From Molossus alvarezi (taxonomy: Eukaryota; Chordata; Mammalia; Chiroptera; Molossidae), in NCBI GenBank assembly GCA_037176705.1, contig CM073895.1:106156551-106220550 (forward strand): DNA of 64,000 nt. The letters run 5' to 3'. Positions 12,301 to 26,021 of this stretch are shown here, piece by piece. The translations under genes and the position numbers were made by a program. The notes beneath the pieces were generated by a model. It was given only the letters and a program-made list of their open reading frames with translations, ran no database searches and was not told the origin of the DNA. Position 1 is the first letter of the stretch. Every line of letters starts with the position of its first letter.

Positions 12301-14259
12301 TTGGTTGTCTCCATGCAAGGACTAAATCCATGAATTGGAAGACACTGACAATAACAAGGGTTTTTCACATTGAACATCTCTGTGAATGAGAACAAGAGGA
12401 GTGTTCTAGAGAAAATGCACTTGTGCAGTGGAGCTGGGTATGCATTTCAGTTACGTACACACTAACTATGCCCGGTGTGCAGGGCATACTTTACATTGGA
12501 GTGTCAAACAGTGTTGTAAGTAAATGGAGGTGTCTACCTTCTTTCCTATGTGACCAGGAAAGTCAACCTGTACTAGTTGATGAGGCAGCCTTTCCACATA
12601 CTACCTTTTAGCCCTGCATATGTGTGTTTGCCTGGAAGTGTCTATGAGTCATCTTGATATCCAACAAAGGCTGGGCTGCAGAAATCAAACACATTGGTTA
12701 GGGCAATGTTCAGGTCATGGAAATCTATACCCTATTCAGTTCTACACACATTCTTTAAAGTTGTGACCGAATGAATCAGTGTCATTCTTGGTTCCATCAT
12801 ACATTTCACTGTTTGTACCGATTTCCTCAAACAACATAAGGAGAAGATACCTGTTTACTCCTGAGAATTCAAAGTAAACGCTTTCCATCATTGTGAAATG
12901 CTGGAATTGTACCTTGTTCATGAATGGAATCTCCCGAACCTATATTTCTAATTCCCTGTGACAAATTCAGCCTATTTCTTGATAACTGACAAGTACTCAA
13001 TCCCCTTATTCCACCCATTAGAACAAAAAAGGGATCAATTTAAAAGAGGGACTGTCAGTCTTTGAACAATGGTCATGGATTCACTTGTTTCAAGACTATT
13101 TCCCTGAAGATCCTATGGAAATACACAGGCATAGTCAAAAGTGTTCATGACTGGTGTTCTTTCTGTGCAGAATAATAGAATAACATTCAGTTCAAGAGCA
13201 GAATGGAAACCTTAATACGGTTGCAGTGTCCAATGGACTGTTCAGTGGCTCCCTGTTCAAAGAACTGTGTTCTAATAGACAACCTTCTTCAAATAATATT
13301 CAAATATTGAGAAAAAGATTCTAGGGCTATACCCGCTTCACATGAAATGGAACCACCACTGTTGTTCAGTTTTTCAGATTACGTGTTCTTAGTACAGTTG
13401 TTGAAAGTATTGATTTAAGGAAATGTGGCTACCTGACTCTTGATAGGTCCTTAGATATACTTTTCACTCTAGTTTGATTGTAGGAGAGTGTATACAAACC
13501 AAACCTATTCCAAATGAACTGTGTTAGAACTCTTCACTTCAGTGGCACCAAAGTCACTTCCATAAAGCCTAGAGCGTGAGGATCCTCAAAGCATCTGTTG
13601 TTTTGCTTAAGTGTTTAAGAAATGTCCATTTGTGAAGGTGGAATCACACTTAAGCTTCGCAGTGTAAGTTTCCTTCCCTTGTTCCAGACAAAGAGACACA
13701 AGTCTTGCGGGTGCAGTCTTGGATATACTGAACTATGGGCAAAACTCTGTGAGAGCCAGGGGCCACATTCACACAGTGGCATGTTTTTCCCTGGGAAGTG
13801 AAGTACCTTTGCAGGGAAAGTGTGAACAAACATGTTCTAGTCAAACAACTGTTGGAATGAATGAATATTTCCATTTGGGTTAAGTGAATGCACAGATCTT
13901 GAGTAACATGAACACTTTAACGTACATTCTCCTCGTTTTATAGGGAGATCCAGTCATATCATGGAAAGAACCACTAGGACAGAGCACACTTATGTGTAGA
14001 ATCAAAAGTTATCCCTTTTTGTGTTCTGTGTTGTTCATGGTTTCAAAGATTGGATCGTCTTGAAGCCCATTTGAAGGCGATACTTGGAAAAAGTTTGGTT
14101 TCTGCTGTAGCAGTTGGTTTCACATGATTATTACTCAGAACAGTTCACCAACGTATGGCCAAGACTGAATCAATGGAAAGATTGATAACTACTGGTGTCA
14201 CACATGTGCATTCTTGAAGCAGTGAAACTGAACACATCTAAAGTGATGAAGTTGAAACA
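12301..14259 (+). repeat. Satellite monomer m7, S type (extra copy)
   Basis: By eye almost indistinguishable from m6 except at the tail, which has the S-to-T form (AGTGATGAAGTTGAAAC). This points to a recent single-unit duplication that turned one trimer into a tetramer of about 7,840 bp. Box decayed. Confidence 0.93.
13331..13347 (-). other. CENP-B box-like motif, decayed (m7)
   Basis: S-type CpG loss; second of two consecutive broken boxes, leaving an intact-box gap of 5,863 bp between m5 and m8. Confidence 0.75.
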
Positions 14260-16219
14260 TTGGTTGTCTCCATGCAAGGAGTAAATCCATGAATTGGAAG
14301 ACACTGACAATACCAAGGGTTTTTCACACTGAACATCTCTGTGAATGAGAACAAGAGGAGTGTTCTAGAGAAAATGCACTTGTGCAGTGGACCTGGGTAT
14401 CCATTTCAATTACTTACACACTAACTATGCCCGGTGTGCAGGGCATACTTTACATTGGAGTGTCAAACAGTGTTGTAAGTAAATGGAGGTGTCTACCTTC
14501 TTTCCTATGTGACCAGGAAAGTCAACCAGTACTAGTTGATGAGGCAGCCTTTCCACATACTACCTTTTAGCCCTGCATATGTGTGTTTGCCTGGAAGTGT
14601 CTATGAGTCATCTTGATATCCAACAAAGGCTGGGCTGCAGAAATCAAACACATTGGTTAGGGCAATGTTCAGGTCATGGAAATCTATACCCTATTGAGTT
14701 CTACACACATTCTTTAAAGCTGTGACCGAATGAATCAGTGTCATTCTTGGATCCATCATACATTTCACTGTTTGTACCGATTTCCTCAAACAACATAAGG
14801 AGTAGATACCTGTTTTCTCCTGAGATTTCAAAGTAAACGCTTTCCATCATTGTGAAATGCTGGAATTGTACCTTGTTCATGAATGGAATCTCCCGAACCT
14901 GTCTTTCTAATTCCCTGTGACAAATTCAGCCTATTTCTTGATAACTGACAAGTACTCAATCCCCTTATTCCAGCCATTAGAACAAAAAAGGGATCAATTT
15001 AAAAGAGGGAGTGTCAGTCTTTGAACAATGGTCATGGATTCACTTGTTTCAAGACTATTTCCCCGAAGATCCTATGGGAATACACAGGCATAGTCAAAAG
15101 TGTTCATGACTGGTGTTCTTTCTGTGCAGAATAATAGAATAACATTCAGTTCAAGAGCAGAATGGAAACCTTAATACGGTTGCAGTGTCCAATGGACTGT
15201 TCAGTGGCTCCCTGTTCAAAGAACTGTGTTCCAATAGACAACCTTCTTCAAATAATATCCAAATATTGAGAAAAAGATTCTAGGGCTATACCCGCTTCAC
15301 ACGAAATGGAACCACCACTGTTGTTCAGTTTTTCAGATTACGTGTTCTTAGTACAGTTGTGGAAAGTATTGATTTAAGGAAATGTGGCTACCTGACTCTT
15401 GATAGGTCCTTAGATATACTTTTCACTCTAGTTTGATTGTAGGAGAGTGTATACAAACCAAACCTATTCCAAATGAACTGTGTTAGAACTCTTCACTTCA
15501 GTGGCACCAAAGTCACTTCCATAAAGCCTAGAGCGTGAGGATCCTCAAAGCATCTGTTGTTTTGGTTAAGTGTTTAAGAGATGTCCATTTGTGAAGGTGG
15601 AATCACACTTAAGCTTCGCAGTGTAAGTTTCTTTCCCTTGTTCCAGACAAAGAGACACAAGTCTTGCTGGTGCAGTCTTGGATATACGGAACTATGGGCA
15701 AAACTCTGTGAGAGCCAGGGCCACATTCACTCAGTGGCATGTTTCTCCCAAGAAAGTTAATTACCTTTGCAGGGAAAGTGTGAACAAACATGTTCTAGTC
15801 AAACAACTGTTGGAATGAATGAATATCTCCATTTGGGTTAAGTGAATGCACAGATCTTGAGTAACATGAACACTTTAACGTACATTCTCCTCGTTTTATA
15901 GGGAGATCCAGTCATATCATGGAAAGAACAACGAGGACAGAGCACACTTATGTGTAGAATCAAAAGTTATCCCTTTTTGTGTTCTGTGTTGTACATGGTT
16001 TCAAAGATTGGATCGTCTTGAAGCCCATTTTTGAAGGCGATACTTGGAAAAAGTTTGGTTTCTGCTGTAGCAGTTGGTTTCACATGATACTTACTCAGAA
16101 CAATGAACCAACGTATGTCCAAGACTGAATCAATGGAAAGATTGATAACTACTGGTTTCACACATGTGCATTCTTGAAGCAGTGAAACTGAACACATCTA
16201 AAGTGATGAAGTTGAAACA
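14260..16219 (+). repeat. Satellite monomer m8, T type
   Basis: T-type. It has ACGAGGAC near 15,930, shared only with m12 and m18, defining a T subtype. Box intact. Confidence 0.93.
15290..15306 (-). other. CENP-B box-like motif, intact (m8)
   Basis: All core positions kept. Confidence 0.8.
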
Positions 16220-18180
16220 TTGGTTGTCTCCATGCAAGGAGTAAATCCATGAATTGGAAGACACTGACAATACCAAGGGTTTTTCACATTGAACATCTCT
16301 GTGAATGAGAACAAGAGGAGTGTTCTAGAGAAAATGCACTTGTGCAGGGGACCTGGGTATCCATTTCAATTACTTACACACTAACTATGCCCGGTGTGCA
16401 GGGCATACTTTACATTGGAGTGTCAAACAGTGTTGTAAGTAAATGCAGGTGTCTGCCTTCTTTCCTATGTGACCAAAAAGGCAACCTGTACTAGTTGATG
16501 AGGCAGCCTTTCCACATACTACCTTTTAGCCCTGCATATGTGTTTTTTGCCTGGGAGTGTCTATGAGTCATCTTGATATCCAACAAAGGTTGGGCTGCAG
16601 AAATCAAACACATTGGTTAGGGCAATGTTGAGGTCATGGAAATCTATACCCTATTCAGTTCTACACACATTCTTTAAAGTTGTGACCGAATGAATCAGTG
16701 TCATTCTTGGATCCATCATACATTTCACTGTTTGTACCGATTTCCTCAAACAACATAAGGAGTAGATACCTGTTTTCTCCTGAGAATTCAAAGTAAACGC
16801 TTTCCATCATTGTGAAATGCTGGAATTGTACCTTGTTCATGAATGGAATCTCCCGAATCTATCTTTCTAATTCCCTGTGACAAATTCAGCCTATTTCTTG
16901 ATAACTGACAAGTACTCAATCCCCTTATTCCACCCATTAGAACAAAAAAGGGATCAATTTAAAAGAGGGACTGTCAGTCTTTGAACAATGGTCATGGATT
17001 CACTTGTTTCAAGACTATTTCCCTGAAGATCCTATGGAAATACACAGGCATAGTCAAAAGTGTTCATGACTGGTGTTCTTTCTGTGCAGAATAATAGAAT
17101 AACATTCAGTTCAAGAGCAGAATGGAAACCTTAATACGGTTGCAGTGTCCAATGGACTGTTCAGTGGCTCCCTGTTCAAAGAACTGTGTTCTAATAGACA
17201 ACCTTCTTCAAATAATATTCAAATATTGAGAAAAAGATTCTAGGGCTATACCCGCTTCACACGAAATGGAACCACCACTGTTGTTCAGTTTTTCAGATTA
17301 CGTGTTCTTAGTACAGTTGTGGAAAGTATTGATTTAAGGAAATGTGGCTACCTGACTCTTGATAGGTCCTTAGATATACTTTTCACTCTAGTTTGATTGT
17401 AGGAGAGTGTATACAAACCAAACCTATTCCAAATGAACTGTGTTAGAACTCTTCACTTCAGTGGCACCAAAGTCACTTCCATAAAGCCTAGAGCGTGAGG
17501 ATCCTCAAAGCATCTGTTGTTTTGCTTAATTGTTTAAGAAATGTCCATTTGTGAAGGTGGAATCACACTTAAGCTTCGCAGTGTAAGTTTCTTTCCCTTG
17601 TTCCAGACAAAGAGACACAAGTCTTGCTGGTGCAGTCTTGGATATACTGAACTATGGGCAAAACTCTGTGAGAGCCAGGGGCCACATTCACACAGTGGCA
17701 TGTTTTTCCCTGGGAAGTTAAGTACCTTTGCAGGGAAAGTGTGAACAAACATGTTCTAGTCAAACAACTGTTGGAATGAATGAATATTTCCATTTGGGTT
17801 AAGTGAATGCACAGATGTTGAGTAACATGAACACTTTAACGTACATTCTCCTCGTTTTATAGGGAGATCCAGTCATATCATGGAAAGAACCACTAGGACA
17901 GAGCACACTTATGTGTAGAATCAAAAGTTATCCCTTTTTGTGTTCTGTGTTGTTCATGGTTTCAAAGATTGGATCGTCTTGAAGCCCATTTTTGAAGGCG
18001 ATACTTGGAAAAAGTTTGGTTTCTGCTGTAGCAGTTGGTTTCACATGATTCTTACTCAGAACAGTTCACCAACGTATGGCCAAGACTGAATCAATGGAAA
18101 GATTGATAACTACTGGTGTCACGTATGTGCATACTTGAAGCAGTGAAACTGAACACATCTAAAGTGATGTAGTTGAAGCA
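16220..18180 (+). repeat. Satellite monomer m9, G type
   Basis: G-type. It carries CTTAATTGTTTAAG with a T at 17530 where all other monomers have G, except the next unit m10. Box intact. Confidence 0.93.
17250..17266 (-). other. CENP-B box-like motif, intact (m9)
   Basis: All core positions kept. Confidence 0.8.
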
Positions 18181-20141
18181 TTGGTTGTCTCCATGCAAGG
18201 ACTAAATCCATGAATTGGAAGACACTGACAATAACAAGGGTTTTTCACATTGAACATCTCTGTGAATGAGAACAAGAGGAGTGTTCTAGAGAAAATGCAC
18301 TTGTGCAGTGGAGCTGGGTATGCATTTCAGTTACGTACACACTAACTATGCCCGGTGTGCAGGGCATACTTTACATTGGAGTGTCAAACAGTGTTGTAAG
18401 TAAATGGAGGTGTCTACCTTCTTTCCTATGTGACCAGGAAAGTCAACCTGTACTAGTTGATGAGGCAGCCTTTCCACATACTACCTTTTAGCCCTGCATA
18501 TGTGTGTTTGCCTGGAAGTGTCTATGAGTCATCTTGATATCCAACAAAGGCTGGGCTGCAGAAATCAAACACATTGGTTAGGGCAATGTTCAGGTCATGG
18601 AAATCTATACCCTATTCAGTTCTACACACATTCTTTAAAGTTGTGACCGAATGAATCAGTGTCATTCTTGGTTCCATCATACATTTCACTGTTTGTACCG
18701 ATTTCCTCAAACAACATAAGGAGAAGATACCTGTTTACTCCTGAGAATTCAAAGTAAACGCTTTCCATCATTGTGAAATGCTGGAATTGTACCTTGTTCA
18801 TGAATGGAATCTCCCGAACCTATCTTTCTAATTCCCTGTGACAAATTCAGCCTATTTCTTGATAACTGACAAGTACTCAATCCCCTTATTCCACCCATTA
18901 GAACAAAAAAGGGATCAATTTAAAAGAGGGACTGTCAGTCTTTGAACAATGGTCATGGATTCACTTGTTTCAAGACTATTTCCCTGAAGATCCTATGGAA
19001 ATACACAGGCATAGTCAAAAGTGTTCATGACTGGTGTTCTTTCTGTGCAGAATAATAGAATAACATTCAGTTCAAGAGCAGAATGGAAACCTTAATACGG
19101 TTGCAGTGTCCAATGGACTGTTCAGTGGCTCCCTGTTCAAAGAACTGTGTTCTAATAGACAACCTTCTTCAAATAATATTCAAATATTGAGAAAAAGATT
19201 CTAGGGCTATACCCGCTTCACACGAAATGGAACCACCACTGTTGTTCAGTTTTTCAGATTACGTGTTCTTAGTACAGTTGTGGAAAGTATTGATTTAAGG
19301 AAATGTGGCTACCTGACTCTTGATAGGTCCTTAGATATACTTTTCACTCTAGTTTGATTGTAGGAGAGTGTATACAAACCAAACCTATTCCAAATGAACT
19401 GTGTTAGAACTCTTCACTTCAGTGGCACCAAAGTCACTTCCATAAAGCCTAGAGCGTGAGGATCCTCAAAGCATCTGTTGTTTTGCTTAATTGTTTAAGA
19501 AATGTCCATTTGTGAAGGTGGAATCACACTTAAGCTTCGCAGTGTAAGTTTCTTTCCCTTGTTCCAGACAAAGAGACACAAGTCTTGCTGGTGCAGTCTT
19601 GGATATACTGAACTATGGGCAAAACTCTGTGAGAGCCAGGGGCCACATTCACACAGTGGCATGTTTTTCCCTGGGAAGTTAAGTACCTTTGCAGGGAAAG
19701 TGTGAACAAACATGTTCTAGTCAAACAACTGTTGGAATGAATGAATATTTCCATTTGGGTTAAGTGAATGCACAGATGTTGAGTAACATGAACACTTTAA
19801 CGTACATTCTCCTCGTTTTATAGGGAGATCCAGTCATATCATGGAAAGAACCACTAGGACAGAGCACACTTATGTGTAGAATCAAAAGTTATCCCTTTTT
19901 GTGTTCTGTGTTGTTCATGGTTTCAAAGATTGGATCGTCTTGAAGCCCATTTTTGAAGGCGATACTTGGAAAAAGTTTGGTTTCTGCTGTAGCAGTTGGT
20001 TTCACATGATTCTTACTCAGAACAGTTCACCAACGTATGGCCAAGACTGAATCAATGGAAAGATTGATAACTACTGGTGTCACGTATGTGCATACTTGAA
20101 GCAGTGAAACTGAACACATCTAAAGTGATGTAGTTGAAGCA
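18181..20141 (+). repeat. Satellite monomer m10, S-front/G-back recombinant
   Basis: S-type through GGAGAAGATACC near 18,720, then G-type from the intact CENP-B box at 19211 to the tail. The G-type part carries the T at 19491 that is otherwise unique to m9, exactly 1,961 bp upstream. The exchange therefore lies within about 18,745-19,221, and the back half derives from m9. This is the product expected from unequal crossover between an S and a G unit. Confidence 0.9.
19211..19227 (-). other. CENP-B box-like motif, intact (m10)
   Basis: Intact because the box lies in the G-type half of this S/G recombinant. Confidence 0.8.
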
Positions 20142-22100
20142 TTGGTTGTCTCCATGCAAGGACTAAATCCATGAATTGGAAGACACTGACAATAACAAGG
20201 GTTTTTCACATTGAACATCTCTGTGAATGAGAACAAGAGGAGTGTTCTAGAGAAAATGCACTTGTGCAGTGGAGCTGGGTATGCATTTCAGTTACGTACA
20301 CACTAACTATGCCCGGTGTGCAGGGCATACTTTACATTGGAGTGTCAAACAGTGTTGTAAGTAAATGGAGGTGTCTACCTTCTTTCCTATGTGACCAGGA
20401 AAGTCAACCTGTACTAGTTGATGAGGCAGCCTTTCCACATACTACCTTTTAGCCCTGCATATGTGTGTTTGCCTGGAAGTGTCTATGAGTCATCTTGATA
20501 TCCAACAAAGGCTGGGCTGCAGAAATCAAACACATTGGTTAGGGCAATGTTCAGGTCATGGAAATCTATACCCTATTCAGTTCTACACACATTCTTTAAA
20601 GTTGTGACCGAATGAATCAGTGTCATTCTTGGTTCCATCATACATTTCACTGTTTGTACCGATTTCCTCAAACAACATAAGGAGAAGATACCTGTTTACT
20701 CCTGAGAATTCAAAGTAAACGCTTTCCATCATTGTGAAATGCTGGAATTGTACCTTGTTCATGAATGGAATCTCCCGAACCTATATTTCTAATTCCCTGT
20801 GACAAATTCAGCCTATTTCTTGATAACTGACAAGTACTCAATCCCCTTATTCCACCCATTAGAACAAAAAAGGGATCAATTTAAAAGAGGGACTGTCAGT
20901 CTTTGAACAATGGTCATGGATTCACTTGTTTCAAGACTATTTCCCTGAAGATCCTATGGAAATACACAGGCATAGTCAAAAGTGTTCATGACTGGTGTTC
21001 TTTCTGTGCAGAATAATAGAATAACATTCAGTTCAAGAGCAGAATGGAAACCTTAATACGGTTGCAGTGTCCAATGGACTGTTCAGTGGCTCCCTGTTCA
21101 AAGAACTGTGTTCTAATAGACAACCTTCTTCAAATAATATTCAAATATTGAGAAAAAGATTCTAGGGCTATACCCGCTTCACATGAAATGGAACCACCAC
21201 TGTTGTTCAGTTTTTCAGATTACGTGTTCTTAGTACAGTTGTTGAAAGTATTGATTTAAGGAAATGTGGCTACCTGACTCTTGATAGGTCCTTAGATATA
21301 CTTTTCACTCTAGTTTGATTGTAGGAGAGTGTATACAAACCAAACCTATTCCAAATGAACTGTGTTAGAACTCTTCACTTCAGTGGCACCAAAGTCACTT
21401 CCATAAAGCCTAGAGCGTGAGGATCCTCAAAGCATCTGTTGTTTTGCTTAAGTGTTTAAGAAATGTCCATTTGTGAAGGTGGAATCACACTTAAGCTTCG
21501 CAGTGTAAGTTTCCTTCCCTTGTTCCAGACAAAGAGACACAAGTCTTGCGGGTGCAGTCTTGGATATACTGAACTATGGGCAAAACTCTGTGAGAGCCAG
21601 GGGCCACATTCACACAGTGGCATGTTTTTCCCTGGGAAGTGAAGTACCTTTGCAGGGAAAGTGTGAACAAACATGTTCTAGTCAAACAACTGTTGGAATG
21701 AATGAATATTTCCATTTGGGTTAAGTGAATGCACAGATCTTGAGTAACATGAACACTTTAACGTACATTCTCCTCGTTTTATAGGGAGATCCAGTCATAT
21801 CATGGAAAGAACCACTAGGACAGAGCACACTTATGTGTAGAATCAAAAGTTATCCCTTTTTGTGTTCTGTGTTGTTCATGGTTTCAAAGATTGGATCGTC
21901 TTGAAGCCCATTTGAAGGCGATACTTGGAAAAAGTTTGGTTTCTGCTGTAGCAGTTGGTTTCACATGATTATTACTCAGAACAGTTCACCAACGTATGGC
22001 CAAGACTGAATCAATGGAAAGATTGATAACTACTGGTGTCACACATGTGCATTCTTGAAGCAGTGAAACTGAACACATCTAAAGTGATGAAGTTGAAACA
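20142..22100 (+). repeat. Satellite monomer m11, S type
   Basis: Canonical S type with CCTATATTTCT and CCCATTTGAAGG. Box decayed. Confidence 0.93.
21172..21188 (-). other. CENP-B box-like motif, decayed (m11)
   Basis: S-type CpG loss, TTCG to TTCA. Confidence 0.75.
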
Positions 22101-24060
22101 TTGGTTGTCTCCATGCAAGGAGTAAATCCATGAATTGGAAGACACTGACAATACCAAGGGTTTTTCACACTGAACATCTCTGTGAATGAGAACAAGAGGA
22201 GTGTTCTAGAGAAAATGCACTTGTGCAGTGGACCTGGGTATCCATTTCAATTACTTACACACTAACTATGCCCGGTGTGCAGGGCATACTTTACATTGGA
22301 GTGTCAAACAGTGTTGTAAGTAAATGGAGGTGTCTACCTTCTTTCCTATGTGACCAGGAAAGTCAACCAGTACTAGTTGATGAGGCAGCCTTTCCACATA
22401 CTACCTTTTAGCCCTGCATATGTGTGTTTGCCTGGAAGTGTCTATGAGTCATCTTGATATCCAACAAAGGCTGGGCTGCAGAAATCAAACACATTGGTTA
22501 GGGCAATGTTCAGGTCATGGAAATCTATACCCTATTGAGTTCTACACACATTCTTTAAAGCTGTGACCGAATGAATCAGTGTCATTCTTGGATCCATCAT
22601 ACATTTCACTGTTTGTACCGATTTCCTCAAACAACATAAGGAGTAGATACCTGTTTTCTCCTGAGATTTCAAAGTAAACGCTTTCCATCATTGTGAAATG
22701 CTGGAATTGTACCTTGTTCATGAATGGAATCTCCCGAACCTGTCTTTCTAATTCCCTGTGACAAATTCAGCCTATTTCTTGATAACTGACAAGTACTCAA
22801 TCCCCTTATTCCAGCCATTAGAACAAAAAAGGGATCAATTTAAAAGAGGGAGTGTCAGTCTTTGAACAATGGTCATGGATTCACTTGTTTCAAGACTATT
22901 TCCCCGAAGATCCTATGGGAATACACAGGCATAGTCAAAAGTGTTCATGACTGGTGTTCTTTCTGTGCAGAATAATAGAATAACATTCAGTTCAAGAGCA
23001 GAATGGAAACCTTAATACGGTTGCAGTGTCCAATGGACTGTTCAGTGGCTCCCTGTTCAAAGAACTGTGTTCCAATAGACAACCTTCTTCAAATAATATC
23101 CAAATATTGAGAAAAAGATTCTAGGGCTATACCCGCTTCACACGAAATGGAACCACCACTGTTGTTCAGTTTTTCAGATTACGTGTTCTTAGTACAGTTG
23201 TGGAAAGTATTGATTTAAGGAAATGTGGCTACCTGACTCTTGATAGGTCCTTAGATATACTTTTCACTCTAGTTTGATTGTAGGAGAGTGTATACAAACC
23301 AAACCTATTCCAAATGAACTGTGTTAGAACTCTTCACTTCAGTGGCACCAAAGTCACTTCCATAAAGCCTAGAGCGTGAGGATCCTCAAAGCATCTGTTG
23401 TTTTGGTTAAGTGTTTAAGAGATGTCCATTTGTGAAGGTGGAATCACACTTAAGCTTCGCAGTGTAAGTTTCTTTCCCTTGTTCCAGACAAAGAGACACA
23501 AGTCTTGCTGGTGCAGTCTTGGATATACGGAACTATGGGCAAAACTCTGTGAGAGCCAGGGCCACATTCACTCAGTGGCATGTTTCTCCCAAGAAAGTTA
23601 ATTACCTTTGCAGGGAAAGTGTGAACAAACATGTTCTAGTCAAACAACTGTTGGAATGAATGAATATCTCCATTTGGGTTAAGTGAATGCACAGATCTTG
23701 AGTAACATGAACACTTTAACGTACATTCTCCTCGTTTTATAGGGAGATCCAGTCATATCATGGAAAGAACAACGAGGACAGAGCACACTTATGTGTAGAA
23801 TCAAAAGTTATCCCTTTTTGTGTTCTGTGTTGTACATGGTTTCAAAGATTGGATCGTCTTGAAGCCCATTTTTGAAGGCGATACTTGGAAAAAGTTTGGT
23901 TTCTGCTGTAGCAGTTGGTTTCACATGATACTTACTCAGAACAATGAACCAACGTATGTCCAAGACTGAATCAATGGAAAGATTGATAACTACTGGTTTC
24001 ACACATGTGCATTCTTGAAGCAGTGAAACTGAACACATCTAAAGTGATGAAGTTGAAACA
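22101..24060 (+). repeat. Satellite monomer m12, T type
   Basis: T-type of the ACGAGGAC subtype. With m13 it forms a pair that recurs as m18-m19. Box intact. Confidence 0.93.
23131..23147 (-). other. CENP-B box-like motif, intact (m12)
   Basis: All core positions kept. Confidence 0.8.
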
Positions 24061-26021
24061 TTGGTTGTCTCCATGCAAGGAGTAAATCCATGAATTGGAA
24101 GACACTGACAATACCAAGGGTTTTTCACATTGAACATCTCTGTGAATGAGAACAAGAGGAGTGTTCTAGAGAAAATGCACTTGTGCAGGGGACCTGGGTA
24201 TCCATTTCAATTACTTACACACTAACTATGCCCGGTGTGCAGGGCATACTTTACATTGGAGTGTCAAACAGTGTTGTAAGTAAATGCAGGTGTCTGCCTT
24301 CTTTCCTATGTGACCAAAAAGGCAACCTGTACTAGTTGATGAGGCAGCCTTTCCACATACTACCTTTTAGCCCTGCATATGTGTTTTTTGCCTGGGAGTG
24401 TCTATGAGTCATCTTGATATCCAACAAAGGTTGGGCTGCAGAAATCAAACACATTGGTTAGGGCAATGTTGAGGTCATGGAAATCTATACCCTATTCAGT
24501 TCTACACACATTCTTTAAAGTTGTGACCGAATGAATCAGTGTCATTCTTGGATCCATCATACATTTCACTGTTTGTACCGATTTCCTCAAACAACATAAG
24601 GAGTAGATACCTGTTTTCTCCTGAGAATTCAAAGTAAACGCTTTCCATCATTGTGAAATGCTGGAATTGTACCTTGTTCATGAATGGAATCTCCCGAATC
24701 TATCTTTCTAATTCCCTGTGACAAATTCAGCCTATTTCTTGATAACTGACAAGTACTCAATCCCCTTATTCCACCCATTAGAACAAAAAAGGGATCAATT
24801 TAAAAGAGGGACTGTCAGTCTTTGAACAATGGTCATGGATTCACTTGTTTCAAGACTATTTCCCTGAAGATCCTATGGAAATACACAGGCATAGTCAAAA
24901 GTGTTCATGACTGGTGTTCTTTCTGTGCAGAATAATAGAATAACATTCAGTTCAAGAGCAGAATGGAAACCTTAATACGGTTGCAGTGTCCAATGGACTG
25001 TTCAGTGGCTCCCTGTTCAAAGAACTGTGTTCTAATAGACAACCTTCTTCAAATAATATTCAAATATTGAGAAAAAGATTCTAGGGCTATACCCGCTTCA
25101 CACGAAATGGAACCACCACTGTTGTTCAGTTTTTCAGATTACGTGTTCTTAGTACAGTTGTGGAAAGTATTGATTTAAGGAAATGTGGCTACCTGACTCT
25201 TGATAGGTCCTTAGATATACTTTTCACTCTAGTTTGATTGTAGGAGAGTGTATACAAACCAAACCTATTCCAAATGAACTGTGTTAGAACTCTTCACTTC
25301 AGTGGCACCAAAGTCACTTCCATAAAGCCTAGAGCGTGAGGATCCTCAAAGCATCTGTTGTTTTGCTTAAGTGTTTAAGAAATGTCCATTAGTGAAGGTG
25401 GAATCACACTTAAGCTTCGCAGTGTAAGTTTCTTTCCCTTGTTCCAGACAAAGAGACACAAGTCTTGCTGGTGCAGTCTTGGATATACTGAACTATGGGC
25501 AAAACTCTGTGAGAGCCAGGGGCCACATTCACACAGTGGCATGTTTTTCCCTGGGAAGTTAAGTACCTTTGCAGGGAAAGTGTGAACAAACATGTTCTAG
25601 TCAAACAACTGTTGGAATGAATGAATATTTCCATTTGGGTTAAGTGAATGCACAGATGTTGAGTAACATGAACACTTTAACGTACATTCTCCTCGTTTTA
25701 TAGGGAGATCCAGTCATATCATGGAAAGAACCACTAGGACAGAGCACACTTATGTGTAGAATCAAAAGTTATCCCTTTTTGTGTTCTGTGTTGTTCATGG
25801 TTTCAAAGATTGGATCGTCTTGAAGCCCATTTTTGAAGGCGATACTTGGAAAAAGTTTGGTTTCTGCTGTAGCAGTTGGTTTCACATGATTCTTACTCAG
25901 AACAGTTCACCAACGTATGGCCAAGACTGAATCAATGGAAAGATTGATAACTACTGGTGTCACGTATGTGCATACTTGAAGCAGTGAAACTGAACACATC
26001 TAAAGTGATGTAGTTGAAGCA
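24061..26021 (+). repeat. Satellite monomer m13, G type
   Basis: G-type. It has TGTCCATTAGTGAAGG near 25,384 (A instead of T), otherwise seen only in m19, 11,759 bp downstream. Box intact. Confidence 0.93.
25091..25107 (-). other. CENP-B box-like motif, intact (m13)
   Basis: All core positions kept. Confidence 0.8.
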
